From: Rhynchopus euleeides
Lineage: Eukaryota > Euglenozoa > Diplonemea > Diplonemida > Diplonemidae
Direction of reading: 5' to 3'
DNA: 64,000 bases
Assembly: GCA_963210315.1 (NCBI GenBank)
Contig: OY723296.1
Span: 1,116,001 to 1,180,000, forward strand
Positions 30,431 to 42,290 of this stretch are shown here, piece by piece. The notes under the pieces are model-generated. The model was not told the DNA's origin. It saw only the letters and a program-made list of their open reading frames with translations, and did not search any database. Made by a program: the position numbers and the translations under genes. Numbering within the stretch: position 1 is the stretch's first letter; the number at the start of each line of letters is the position of its first letter.

Positions 30431-31521
30431 GCTACCTCTCGCCGTGGGTTGGCTGCACCCAACACCCTGATATCAAAGATGCCGTGATCAGAGGTGGTTA
30501 TCTTGGACTTCACGCCGCATCCGGAAAACCGAGCTGATCGGCTGGTCCCATCAGTGAGACTCAGTTGCCTTGCAACTGGGGTACGGAGTGAAGAAGGTGG
30601 AGGGGATGGGGAGGATGGGGCGGGTTGGCCAGGGAGTGGGAGTGGGGTGGGGGGGGGGGGTGGTTGTGGTGGGGGGTGTGTGGGTGTGGGGATGCGAGTG
30701 ATCCGTTTTATTTTGCCTCATGAAACAGCCTCCCTCTCTCTCCGTCTTGTGTGTCGGTGTTCAAATGATATGATAGCTGTGGGCCCCCCACCCAGCCGAA
30801 GTGGGGGGGGAGGGGGGTGGTGGTTGTGGTGGTGTCCCAAACAGCACGGGTCTCCCGTTTGTCAAACTCCACCCCTTCAGGGGGGAAGGGGGGGGGGGGT
30901 CCAGGGTCCAGACCCCCCCCCCACTCAGACTGCTCCTCCCAGACCCGCCGGCAATTCCTCCCCTGTGCAACACAACCGCAACCAGCGTGTTGATTTTGCT
31001 GTGTTCCTGTCAGAAGATGGTCCCACATGCGGGAGGGGGGGGTCTTTCGCCGGATCTCGCGACCCCCCTCCACTTCACACCACCAGCATTCATCAGACCT
31101 GTGGGCCCCAAAACAATTTCCAGCAGTCTTCTGTTGTGTTGCCGCAGTGTATTTTTTTGCTGTCATCTTCACGGCCCGGATCAGCACTGATCGTATTTTT
31201 CTGACAACACTCCCTACCAGCGTGCCTACCTAGCCTTTTCTGTTTCGTCCTCTGCTGTGCCTTGTTTAGAAAAGCCCCTCTCTGATACGCTCCGTTCGCC
31301 CTGGAGATGGGGTGTTCGCAGTGAGAAGTATTGGCATCCCCCCCCCCCTCTCCCCTCCGACACGCCATTCGGTTACGCCACCCATGCGACCAGCCATGCA
31401 AAAAATGCAACCTCCCAGACTCAACGGGGGAGGGGGGGGGGCGGTAGTGCGCACAAACAAACAGCCAAGTCTATTGTTTAGCTTCGCTCTCAACAATTCG
31501 ACCCCCCCCCCCCCACCCCAC

Positions 31522-31618
31522 CCCCGCCTGGCCGGTGTGGTGACTACAAAAAAAAGGACAGGCATTGTGAGAAGGGGTCCTAGGATGCTTGCCTTTGCCT
31601 TCACTCTCTCGACTTTTT
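31522..31618 (+). repeat. Dispersed repeat R1, subtype b
   Basis: Starts CCTGGCCGGTGTGGTGACTA and ends CACTCTCTCGAC. Nearly identical to 31813-31905. It differs from subtype a by GGACAGGCATTGTGAGAAGG in the middle. Confidence 0.8.
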
Positions 31619-31710
31619 AGTGATACTGTATTGCGGTCCAACCACCAAGCCACTGACAGACAACTGCTACACACCCTCCCGTTGTGCATTGATCTGCCTT
31701 GTACAACATA

Positions 31711-31799
31711 TCTGGTGTAGTGACTACAAAAAGGACTAACATTGCGAGAAGGTGCTGGGAGATTTACTTTTCCATTCCCTCTCGACGATCAAACCCCCC
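31711..31799 (+). repeat. Dispersed repeat R1, subtype a
   Basis: Close to the copy at 1764: TAGTGACTACAAAAAGGACT, AACATTGCGAGAAGGTGCTG and CTCTCGACGATCAAACCCC. Confidence 0.8.
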
Positions 31800-31812
31800 A
31801 CCCCACCCCCGC

Positions 31813-31905
31813 CTGGCCGGTGTGGTGACTACAAAAAAAAGGACAGGCATTGTGAGAAGGGGTCCTAGGATGCTTGCCTTTGCCTTCACTCTCTCGACAA
31901 ACCGA
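31813..31905 (+). repeat. Dispersed repeat R1, subtype b, second copy
   Basis: Near-identical to 31522-31618, including the CCCCGCCTGGCC lead-in, which suggests a recent local duplication. Confidence 0.8.
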
Positions 31906-34238
31906 ACCCCCCCGTCTGGTCTCCCTCTGTTTCAGAAGCCGCTCTGCTGACAGGGCGCTGTATCTGCTGAGGGATCCGCCCCCTTGCTTGTCAGGGTGTC
32001 ACACTGCCTGCTCCTGACGTCAGGATGCGCCTTTGGGGCGTGACAGCGGAGGGATAGCAACGGTGTGGTGCGCGTCCCCACCCTCACCCCGAGAGGGGGA
32101 GGAGGAGGGGGGGGGGTGTGTACTTCCCACCCCCCCCCCTCTCCCCGGCGAGAGTCCCCTTCTCCAAAAAGTCACCCTTCTCCTTCAACCTGCACCGGGC
32201 GACTCGGGACACTCCGGGGATGCGGCGGTTGCTGAAGGGAGGGGGAGGTGGGGGGGTCTGCGAGCATGCAGGTCTGTACAACCCAGAGATGGTTTGTATA
32301 TACTTTTTTTTTCGCAGGCGGATTTTTTTATTTGCCTCGCTTCCGAATGGGATGGCTCGTTTCTCTCTCCTTTTTTTTGCAGGCCCAAAGGCCGGCTGCT
32401 ATTAGGCGAGCGGTGCAAAGCCACCACCATCCTCATTATATAGAAGTGTTTGCGACACACGTGCTCCACCTCCGCGTGTGTTTAGTGCTTCCACCCATGC
32501 CTCCAGCAGAGACCCCGTTGGGCACCACCAGGGATGGGTGTTCCGAGTCTGAGTCTCCAAGGCCCAGACTGGCGTTTCCTGCATCCCCCTGTGTCACAAC
32601 ACATCTCTGCCTGCCTGTCCCCCCCATATGCCGAGCGCTACCCCTCCTGGTTTGGTTGCTCTCGTTGACCCTGGCTGCCCTATCACTGGTGTTGTCTCTT
32701 CTCTCGAGATGAGTCAGAAGCTGTGTGCCAGATAGTGGATTTTTCCAAAAAAAAATAAAAGATGTCCCGACTGACCTATGCCGTCCGCATATCGAATCTG
32801 TCAAGTTTTTATCTGTTCCTTTCAGAACCTCTGTTCCCTTTGTGTGTTGCAGAGTACGCAAAGTGCCATCACCTCTGGGAAGTGTGTTCCCACAGCACCT
32901 GATGCGGGTGGGGGGGAGGGGGGGCACACCCTGCCAAACACGGGAGGGTGTCTGTGCCCCCGCCCCCCTCCCCGACTGCCGCTTGGGGAGCACCACCATG
33001 CGGTGTCGTGTGGGATGGGGTGGGGGGAAGGCCTGAAGATCAGGTTTGGGAACCACGTCTCTTTTTTCTCCTCTCTGGTTGGCCACAGAGCACAACTGAC
33101 ACTCAACCCCCCCCCCTCGGCTTAACGGTAGCAGTGTTGATTACGACTGCACACTGCTGTCGGTGCATACCTTCCCCACTCTCTTTCCGTCAGCTGTCGG
33201 GATCCGTCCGAAGTGTGCAAAGCGCCAGAAGAAATTTAGAACTAAAAACCAGTGCATGCCAACAGCGGCATTCAGCATGACAAGCTCTTTCTCTCCCCTG
33301 TGTGCACTGCAGAAGGGTGGTGGGTGAGTGGGGTGGGGGAGGAGGGGGGGGGGAGGGGGCTGTAAAATGCCGGCACAGACACACTGCTGCGGAGGGCGCA
33401 AGGGAGAACCAGAAATGTTTTCAGCCCACAACAGGATTCCCCTCCCTCTTTAGCGTGTTGCACACGGCAGGCACACAGAAGTTGCGATATCGCGTCAGTG
33501 GTGTGTCCCGACACCACGCGTCCACTGTGAGGTCTAGCCTCTGCGGCTGGTGTGAAATGAGGAGGTCTCAACTATCGAGCAGCACACCCGCTTTTCAGAT
33601 GTGCATCAGGCCTCCATTCTAGAGACTCACGCCACGGAGGCTGTGCACCGCACAGTGTGCACACTGCGATCAGCTCTGAAATTGCCAGAAAAAAGTATAT
33701 CACCACATCTTCCGCACTGAACGAAGAACCTCACCCCCCATCATCCAATGGGGCGATTGAATTGAAATAAAATCAAAATGATTTGGAGCGATGCTGGTGC
33801 CCCACTCTACGTGCCAAAGCTCACCCCCTCCCCCCTTCCCCGTGCGCCAAGTGGTAGGATACAATTGTGACGTCATCGGAAAGAACCAGCCCCGTGTCTG
33901 GAAAACAGCCGCCCCCCCCCCTTTGTCGGGTTAACCAAGCTCTCGGACCAAGCTTGCCCTGAGGGAATCGGCCCGTCGTCTTTCTTGGGGGAAAGAAGGG
34001 ATACTCGAAGGATACCCCGCAGCCCCTGTTATGACCACACCATCCATGCCCTGCCCCCCCTGTCTCGGAGGGGAGAGGGGGGGAGGGGGTGTCTTTTTGC
34101 ATCTGCTCGGTGCGCCGCTCGGTGTGAGACAAGAAAAATCATACGTCCAACACCCCCGTCGGAATCCTTCAACATTGTGAACCTGAAGGGTTGCCACGTG
34201 TGATGGTGGGGGGGGGGGGGGGGGACGGTGTTCGCATC

Positions 34239-34950
34239 CACGGTGGGATCTTGTAAATTTTACATGTATAACTACAAGTATATACATGTATTATACATGT
34301 ATAATACTTGCATGTCAACTATTATACATGTATAATACATGTACATGCCTGAAATATACATGTAAAATACATGTATATCAAGTAAAAATACAAGTATAAT
34401 ACTTGCATGTCAACTATTATACATGTATTTTTACTTGATATACATGTATTTTACATGTATATTTCAGGCATTTACATGTATTTTACATGTATAATACTTG
34501 TCATGCAAGTATTATACATGTAAAATACTTGCATGACAAGTAAAATACATGTATAATACTTGCATGACAAGTAAAATACTTGCATGACAAGTAAAATACT
34601 TGCATGCAAGTAAAATACATGTATTTTACTTGCATGCAAGTATTTTACTTGTCATGCAAGTATTTTACATGTATAATACTTGCATGACAAGTATTATACA
34701 TGTAAAATACATGTAAATGCCTGAAATATACATGTAAAATACATGTATATCAAGTAAAAATACATGTATAATAGTTGACATGCAAGTATTATACATGTAT
34801 TTTTACTTGATATACATGTATTTTACATGTATATTTCAGGCATATACATGTATTATACATGTATAATAGTTGACATGCAAGTATTATACATGTATAATAC
34901 ATGTATTATACTTGTAGTTATACATGTAAAATTTACAAGATCCCACCGTG
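34239..34950. mobile_element. 712-bp palindromic element built of TACATGTA-type words
   Basis: Terminal inverted repeats of about 45 bases: left CACGGTGGGATCTTGTAAAT..., right ...ATTTACAAGATCCCACCGTG. The interior is almost wholly AT-rich nested palindromes made of TACATGTA, TACTTGCATGCAAGTA and TATTTCAGGCAT / ATGCCTGAAATA, sharply unlike the GC-rich surroundings. It could fold into one long branched hairpin. No target duplication is clear and nothing is encoded. A MITE or foldback element is the best description. Confidence 0.8.
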
Positions 34951-35360
34951 TCAAGAGCAGATGACTCGCGCGCCTCTACGCTGCTGCAAAAAGTGCATTA
35001 GCGTGCGTGTGGGCTGTGGTGTGCGGGCTATCCGCGACGATCCCAGAAGAGTGTTGTGTGATATCGGACCTTCTCTCGTCCTGTGTGTGGTGCCACGCGT
35101 TTTGAGTGGGCGGACCCGAATCTCCTGACCCACCTGTGGTGGGTCAGGAGGTGGAGGCAAGAACACTTCGGTTGTGCACGGCAGTGCAGGGTCGTCTCAG
35201 AGCCTGTCCCCCGTCACACCCCCAGGAGGCACCCGCGTGCTGTGCGTTGGGACGATATAATGATATGAATGAAATGAATGAAATAATCTATTCAGTTGTA
35301 GTACGAACGAAAAATATTACCCCCGGAAAATGAACTCAAACACGACCCCCCCCCCCCCTA
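34951..35360. other. Short spacer between two inverted-repeat elements
   Basis: No gene. GTCAGGAG / CTCCTGAC hairpin words near 35125-35150 and a C run at 35346-35358 next to the following element. Confidence 0.5.
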
Positions 35361-36953
35361 GGCATACAGTGCAAACGATAATTATTATCGCACATATACC
35401 AGATACGATAATTTTCGGAAAATTATCGCATACGATAATTTATTATCGCATACGATAATCCATTATCGTATGATGCGATAATCCCATTATCGTATACGAC
35501 CGGATACGATAATTATTATCGTATGCGATAACATACGATAATCCCATTATCGTATGCGATACCCACCTGATTTTGCCCGAAACCAATCACCGAAATCTCC
35601 AGTTTACCACCGCCAAACGCCACCAAACCCCGCCAAGGGCCACAATCAGCCACAAAATAGAGATCACTACCATTCTCCCAGCCCCAGGAAGGGTAAGATG
35701 AGCCTGTGGGGTCCGGTGCTGCAGGCAGGGTACGCGTACTGGTCTGTGTCCGGGCTGCTGTGGTCATCGACAAGGCTGTGTGGTCTGTCCGAAGGAGGTG
35801 GATGGTGGTCTCCCTCAGGTGGATCGCGTCTCTCCAATCCTGCATGGGCTCAGGTGTCTCCAGATGATCATCACCCCTTGCCTTGCTGTCGGTGAGGATG
35901 GCGCCCGAGCTCCGCCTTGTAGCGCAGCGGAGTCGTGCAGGTCAGGCAGGCTCCTTGAGGCCTCCGAGGTGATGTGCGCGCGCCACCCCGTGGTTCCTTG
36001 TAGAGTTGCAGACAGGTCCGTGCGCACGGTGGGAGCGTTCGTATCGCCCGTTCCGTGCCAGGTCCTGAAGAATACCTTTGGTTGAGTATTGCCTCTCTCG
36101 GGTTCAAACCCCATTCAAGGTCCTTCGCTATGTCATCACTGGTCGTCAGTCAGAGGGGAAGAACGGTGTTCCTCACTTTTTCACTGCTCACGGGAGCGAA
36201 GGCCAAGTCCAACATAAGTGGTAGCCTTGAAGAGAAATCTCCTGATCTCTCCAAACATTGCACCGAAGACCACACCTGCCTATCAGGTTCTTCCCCATCA
36301 GTCGAACAGTCTTTCTTGTTCATGTTCTGGGCAGGGTGCTCTGTCTCGGTCACCCCGACACCTGCTTCAACTAGGCTAGCCCAACGTCTTCCCTCAGTGT
36401 TCTCACAGGGGTGTCCTCAGTATCTGGGTCCCGACGGCAAGGCAGCGTACCAGTCGGCTTTGCGAACCCGCAACAGGCTATACTGGTGGTTGCATACCGC
36501 CGCAAGTATGACCCTGTTGCTGCGTAGTCATGTTTTCCATGAAGTGGGGTGGCGACAGGGTGTAAGTCACGAGGGGAAGGGCATGTGGAACGGCCACTGC
36601 CCAATCCCCAGAGTCCTCTCCGCCCCACTGTGCCTGAAACTTCTTCAGACAGACATAGTGATGTGCATGTCATGGCACTATGTGTGTTGTGTCTCTGCTA
36701 CCCATTTGTGAGGGACATTCTACACTTCTGAGTGAAGCCCCCCGTCACCAATAATTCAAAGAAGCAAAAATGGCAGCTTCCGGCTCCACTTTTACCACTT
36801 TTTCAATGTGCTCTGGGCTGATTTCTGGTTTTCCGAAAATCTCAAAAAATTATCGCACCATTATCGTATATTATCGTATACGATAATATACGATAATGGG
36901 AATACGATAATAATTATCGTATGCGATAATAATTATCGTTTGCACTGTATGCC
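35361..36953. mobile_element. 1.6-kb inverted-repeat element with CGATAAT/ATTATCG arrays
   Basis: Perfect 30-base terminal inverted repeats: left GGCATACAGTGCAAACGATA..., right ...TATCGTTTGCACTGTATGCC, each flanked by TA (35359-35360 and 36954-36955). Both ends continue as arrays of the word TATCGTATACGATAATTATT in either orientation (35375-35560 and 36845-36940). The ~1.3-kb interior has no recognisable gene and holds a possible M1 MITE. TA flanks fit Tc1/mariner-type target duplication; no transposase is present. Confidence 0.8.
36119..36204. mobile_element. Possible degenerate M1 MITE inside the 1.6-kb element
   Basis: GGTCCTTCGCT at the left and AGCGAAGGCC at the right, 86 bases apart, with the TCACTTTTTC word seen in the copies at 15864 and 49616. 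Flanking duplication is unclear. Confidence 0.45.
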
Positions 36954-36955
36954 TA

Positions 36956-38103
36956 GGGGGGGTCAAATGGGGGTGACAAACACGATTTTTCAAAAAACCG
37001 GCGCAGAGGCCCCAAAGCCCCCGTAAACCCTCCAAACCCCCCCAGATCGGTCCGGAAACCCATCGAACCCCACTTTTCCACCATTCCGGGCACCTCAGGT
37101 GCCCGAATTGGGGTACCTAAATTTTGTGCCACCGTTTGGTACCGGACAGTGCCACTGTGTGGGAGGTTGGAAAAGAAAATGCCCCAACACACCACATCTG
37201 AGGGTTGCAATGCATGTTGCTTGCCAACCACGTCATCCGGTGGGTGTCAGGCGCTATGTAGGTGGCATGAGCCAGGTCTTCGATGTGTTCTGGCTTGTAT
37301 ATGTACCTCCCTGCCTGCGGCACAGGCACTGCCTTTGTCCCCCACACCAGCCACAGAGAGCGTATTGTACTCGGTCCACGGTTGCTGATTCATTGTGATG
37401 CGTTGTATCCTCGAGTGAACGTCACACACTAGTGGCACCACCACCCGCCATCCGAGAGCTGTATTGACTTTGCGCCCTTCCGTTGCATTCACCTCGCCAC
37501 GCATATTGCACCGTTCAGTACCAGTGCTCTTGGGCCAGGCAAAGTAGACCGCAGCAACTACCAATTCTGGCACAATGGGTACCACGACAGCGCACTTCGT
37601 GTGTTCCCGGAATGTACAGCTCGTGTTGCAACAGTCGTTGTCAACACATCCCGGTTGTGGAGCACTGCTGCACAGGAATCACACGACCATCTGGACTTGT
37701 TCCGTACCTACAGGCAGCCTCCCGGTGCATGGTGGCAGGGAGGTACATATACAAGCCAGAACTCATCGAAGACCTGGCTAATGCCACCTACATAGCGCCT
37801 GACACCCACCGGATGACGTGGTTGGCAAGCAACATGCATTGCAACCCTCAGATGTGGTGTGTTGGGGCATTTTCTTTTCCAACCTCCCACACAGTGGCAC
37901 TGTCCGGTACCAAACGGTGGCACAAAATTTAGGTACCCCAATTCGGGCACCTGAGGTGCCCGGAATGGTGGAAAAGTGGGGTTCGATGGGTTTCCGGACC
38001 GATCTGGGGGGGTTTGGAGGGTTTACGGGGGCTTTGGGGCCTCTGCGCCGGTTTTTTGAAAAATCGTGTTTGTCCACGTAAAAGGGTGGCATTTGACCCC
38101 CCC
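36956..38103. mobile_element. 1.15-kb foldback element with ~360-bp arms
   Basis: Left arm 36956-37315 and right arm 37734-38103 are inverted copies with few mismatches; the spacer is 37316-37733. The termini are GGGGGGGTCAAATG and CATTTGACCCCCCC, flanked by TA (36954-36955 and 38104-38105). The left TA is shared with the right TA of the preceding element. No coding region is recognised. High arm identity suggests recent activity or gene conversion. Confidence 0.85.
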
Positions 38104-39166
38104 TACCCCCCCCCCCCTCAGCCTTTCCCTTGGTGGGGTGGCAGTGAAGGGGAATGCTGATCCACCGGTGATGGGGGCGGCTGCTTCCTCTCCGCACACC
38201 TCTCCGCACGTTGGTAGGTTCCGGGACCCTGCCCTACAGCTCGACGAGCAGGGCACCACCACTCCCTTCTTTCAGGAGGCCACCCGTGAATTGTGCCAGG
38301 TGCCAACGAAGAGGCGTGTAGGAGGTTTCAGTTTTTCGGCTTTGCCTGCCACATATACACACACACATACTGGGTCATGGTGTGCAGGTTCAAACGTGGC
38401 TACCACGATGATGCCTGCCACCACCACACACACGCAGAGCTGTAGAGCCTGCCCAAATCCCACGTTAAAACCCTTCTCAGTGTGTCTCGCGTCTTGTTGA
38501 GTGTTGTATGTTAAGGGAAAGCCAGCCCCCATCCCCCGGGCTATCATCTTTCTCTCACCGACCACTTCCCAGAACATGCCCAAAGTTATTGGGTGGAAGC
38601 TCCCATGTGTCCCCCCCGCCCCCCCGCCCCCAGTGTGCGGCACACCCCACGCACCCCCACCCAGTTGGGAGGTCCACTCTCTGTACGTTTCTTTTCTCTT
38701 CATCGCAGTCCCATCTTGTACGTTGCACATCTTCTTCTCCGACTGTGACCCACGCTTCTTTGGTGTAGGCGTTGGGCAAGAGGGGGGGTAGAGGGGAGGG
38801 TGTATGTATGTGTGTAAAGGGCACATCACAGTTCCTTTTCCGCCCCGTTGTGAGGAGGGGCAGCGATCAGCGCTGTCCGTGGGGAGGGGGCGATGCAAGA
38901 TCATTCCGGAGCAACGGCAGCTAGGGTGGCAGGAGGGGGGGGTAATTTTTTTGGCCCCTTTTGGGCGCCGCGGGGGAGGCAGGGGAGAATGTGCCGAAAA
39001 CAACGGGGGGTGTTGGCAGTGTCACGCCCCCCCCCCCCCTATTCCTTCACCGCGATTGGTCTCAAAGATGTTTCGAGAATTCCCATCTGATCTGAGTTTG
39101 GGGGAGCTGTGGCGGCGGCGGCGGTGGTGCCGCCGGCAGCCCAGCCGGAACTCGGGGATTTTGTGG

Positions 39167-39369
39167 AAACCAGACAAATGAATCGCCCAACTGAATCGTG
39201 CTAGCTAAACTCCGGAAAGAAGTGTCTTTTTTCGTTGAACGCAGCCAAATATAAGGCCTAACCTGTTTTGGCGCACGGGTGTGATGACAAAAGGGAAAAG
39301 TGCTAGCACGAACATGATGTTGGTCTTCTGGTTATGTCTGGTTTCTTAGAACACTTAACGTGTATGCAA
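39167..39369 (+). repeat. Dispersed repeat R2, intact (empty-site) copy
   Basis: About 203 bases nearly identical to 61382-61574 plus 62171-62187. It contains AAACCAGACA at the start and TGTCTGGTTT near the end, an inverted pair suggesting R2 is itself an old inverted-repeat element. Its last 25 bases (CTTAGAACACTTAACGTG...) are uninterrupted here but split by a transposon in the other copy. Confidence 0.9.
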
Positions 39370-40110
39370 CAAAAAATCGGGTGGAATTCCTGAAAAAGAA
39401 CTCCCCCCCCACCCCCAAAGCTCGCCACCCTTCGTTGACTCCCGTTGTGCGGACAGAACCTGCAGAACCTTGTTGTCGGACTTGCCCTGGCGCCTTGGCC
39501 TCTGAGCATTGAACCAATATCAATGTGCCATGCCGTGATGTGCCATGCCATGCCATGCGCAACCGATTCGAGAGACAACCCAAATTCACTCCCCCAGATC
39601 ATAGACGGAGCAAGACGAATGAGACCCCGAGCCAGGGAATGGGGGAATGGGGGGAAGGAGGGGGAGAGGCACCGCTGGGGCGACACATCGAAATTGTTCG
39701 CCATGTCGCCGTGCGCAGAAAATTCCGCCCGCCCCCCCCCCCCCCCCCCCCACACCCACCCCTCCCCTTTTCTCCCTTCCCGGCGCACTACACCCCATGC
39801 AGCTCCCCCCCCCCCCCCCCCTCCCCCCCCCCACACCACACCACCCACCCCACCACCTCGCCTCCACTCGGGTGACTGAGTGTCGAGAGCCTGTTGCGTC
39901 TCCCTCCCTCTCACCCCCAACCACCCTTTGCAGCAGCGAGCAGCAAAGGGCAGCAAGGCAGGGAAGACCTTCTGGTGGGGTGGGGGCAGGCAAATAGCTG
40001 GACTTATTTAGCCAGCTTATTTCGGGAGGATGGGTCGTGCCTCGGGCATGACGCACTCTCTCTCGATGGGTGGTGGGGCGCGCGCACACATCCTCCCCTC
40101 CCCCTCCTTG

Positions 40111-40180
40111 GGGCTAACATTGCAAGAAGGTGCTGGGAGACTTGATTTTCCATTCACTCTCGACTCAATCAAATCCCCCC
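40111..40180 (+). repeat. Dispersed repeat R1, 3' two-thirds
   Basis: Begins GGCTAACATTGCAAGAAGGT and ends CCATTCACTCTCGACTCAAT, then a C run. Confidence 0.75.
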
Positions 40181-40409
40181 CTTCGCACACTCCCCCTGAC
40201 GACCCAAGGGGTGGGGGGGGGGGGTGGGGGAGGGGAAGGTATTACGGCGACTTCCTCCCCAGCCGCAGGGCAGGATTGCAGGGCAGACATAGGCTGATGG
40301 TAGCAACCCACCGCGTTGGCTCAACCCCATCGCGCTGGCTGCTCGGGCTCCGGGGGGAGAGGGGAGGGGGGGGGGGAAGCGCAACCAGCGCCAGACACGC
40401 ATGCTAACA

Positions 40410-40700
40410 CGGGGGTCAGCTCAGCTGTCGCCCGAGACGCAAAGGGGTTAGGGTCATCCTCGAGGATGACGCTTTGCAGAACGAGGGGGTCAGCTTAGCT
40501 GTCGCCCTGGGGGGGGGGGGGGACAGGGAGGTGGGGAGGACAGAACCTTCGCCTGTGTCTGTGTGTGGTGAGCCACCACACCACACAGGCAAGGATAGTG
40601 TTGCTGGTGAGGACCAGCCCTGCTTGCTGGCAGGGGGGGAAGACGGGGGTAGCGGGGATGCGCCACACAGAGGGGGTCAGCTCAGCTGTCGCCCTGGGTC
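40410..40700 (+). repeat. Three spaced copies of a 21-bp word
   Basis: GGGGTCAGCTCAGCTGTCGC occurs at about 40411, 40487 (with TTAG) and 40675, each followed by CC and mostly by G runs. Possible remnant of a minisatellite. Confidence 0.65.
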
Positions 40701-41001
40701 CATGGGGGAGAGGGGGCTGGGGTGGGTGGGGGATTGGGTCTGTCTGCTGCGGTAGGCTTTAGGGGGTCTGGTGATGCGCTTCCAAGAGGGCGAGCCGTCC
40801 CGCCCCCCCGGGTCGCGCGAGTGACGCGGGGAGGGAGAGGAGATGAAGGGGTTGGGGGGGTGTGTGCAGATGCGGCTCGCTCGGTGCGACCAGCACCAGC
40901 CAATAATGGTTGATGCGAGTGTGTGCTATGGGCTTATCGGGTCTCACAGGTTACTGGCTTGCCCCTACCAGGTGCCACGGACTCTTTCCAAAAAAAGAGT
41001 A

Positions 41002-41200
41002 TGTGGGGGAAGCCATACAAACGGGTCGGTATAGGTAATCTAACACATTTCTAAGGTCATATCATATCAAGGTTCGGGTGGTGTCTACGTATCGCTATCG
41101 CACACCGCAGGTGGTGTTATCAAACAACGGCTCTCGGGTAATGGGTTGGGGTCCCTCAAGGTGGTGGGTGAGAGCGTCATGGCAAGGGCCTCCATGATGC
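41002..41200 (+). repeat. Segmental repeat R4, copy A (diverged)
   Basis: Shares ATATCAAGGTTCGGGTGGTG, GGTGTTATCAAACAACGG and GGTTGGGGTCCCTCAAGGTG with copies B and C, but lacks the middle part around TTCTTCATAATAGG. Confidence 0.75.
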
Positions 41201-41842
41201 GGCACGCAGTGGCGTGTTGCCTAAGGGGGCATGTGGCGCCAGGGGCCTCCGCCACGACCGCGCCAGAGCCACCCTGCTCAGGCTGCTTGGAAGAGAGGCG
41301 GCAAGCGCCTCTTCTAGTCTTCTTTCAAAGGAGAAAGACGAAAGAACACCCCTGCAATGTCCTGCATGCTGCCTCTGAACCTTCTTCCCTCTTCCTTCGC
41401 CTGAGCGCCTGGGAGCGGTCCGGGTCAGAGAGTCAGAGAGGAGCCATGCGGTGACCCCAGCAGCGCCCCCCACTCTCTCTGTGCCGGCAAGGGCTTGCAG
41501 TCATGCCCAGGCAGGGTGTCTGCGAACCCGCCACTGCAATCCGGCGCTGTTGGCGTGGGGCCCTCGCCTCTTGCCCTGCTGCCCGGTGGGCTCATTTGGC
41601 ATGCAGGGGTGATCATCTGCGAGATGGTGGAGGATGGCCGCTGTCGCCTCTTTCGGTCTCTGCGCTTACCACCCCATTTCGCGAATGCCTCGCAGCTTCG
41701 TAGCTGTGTTGGAGGCCCTGTCAGGAGTGGGTTTGCTCGTGTGCCCTGGAGCTGATCGCGGGTGGTGTTAGCAGGGAACTAGCGGCGAATCCGTATTGTA
41801 TCACAGCGCGCCTCTTTCTCGTTCCGGACAGGATGTAAAATG

Positions 41843-42290
41843 TGGGGCAGTATATAGGTCAGGTAAACCATATTAACGGGTAGGTACAGGTAACACATCA
41901 CTAAGGTCACATCATATCAAGGTTCGGGTGGTGTCTAACTCATTCTTCATAATAGGTTTCTAAGGGACACATGCTGGGTACTGGTCATGGTGTATCATAC
42001 TGCGGGCGGTGTTATCAAACAACGGTTCGGGTCATGGGTTGGGGTCCCTCAAGGTGGTGGGTGAGAGGGGTGGCGCGCTGGTGGCCCTCAGCTGTGCCAG
42101 TCCTCGATGGAGGTCACACACTGGGCACTGTGTGGAGGTTGTAGTCGCTTGTCTTGCGTCTGAGCGTCGGGGCAGTCCTTCAGGATTGAGGTTCGCATCA
42201 CCTGTGCAACCGCCCCGACTGTGTTCGTCAGCTCTGCCCGGTGATTTAGCCTCGCATTGTCAGGATACAACGACTTGCCAGTCACGTGTT
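41843..42290 (+). repeat. Segmental repeat R4, copy B
   Basis: Nearly identical to copy C for about 230 bases (from GGTAAACCAT to CAAGGTGGTGGGTGAG), then more loosely related through GGTCACACACTGGGCACTGT and CTTGTCTTGCGTCT. Confidence 0.85.

Larger units (their letters stand above)
30431..34238. other. Gene-poor spacer with G/C runs and R1 cluster
   Basis: Long G and C runs, three R1 copies within 400 bases (31522-31905), and many overlapping low-complexity open frames. No recognisable protein or RNA. Confidence 0.55.
38106..40950. other. Spacer with R2, R1 and a triplicated word
   Basis: C and G runs, an R2 copy (39167), an R1 copy (40111) and a three-copy motif (40410-40700). No gene is recognised. 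Confidence 0.5.

Noticed and set aside
34239-34950. CRISPR-like array
   Set aside because: The repeated words are nested palindromes without unique spacers, and the genome is eukaryotic.
36095-36115. tRNA-like T-loop word GGTTCAAACCC
   Set aside because: No A box at the right distance and no acceptor or anticodon stem can be formed around it.
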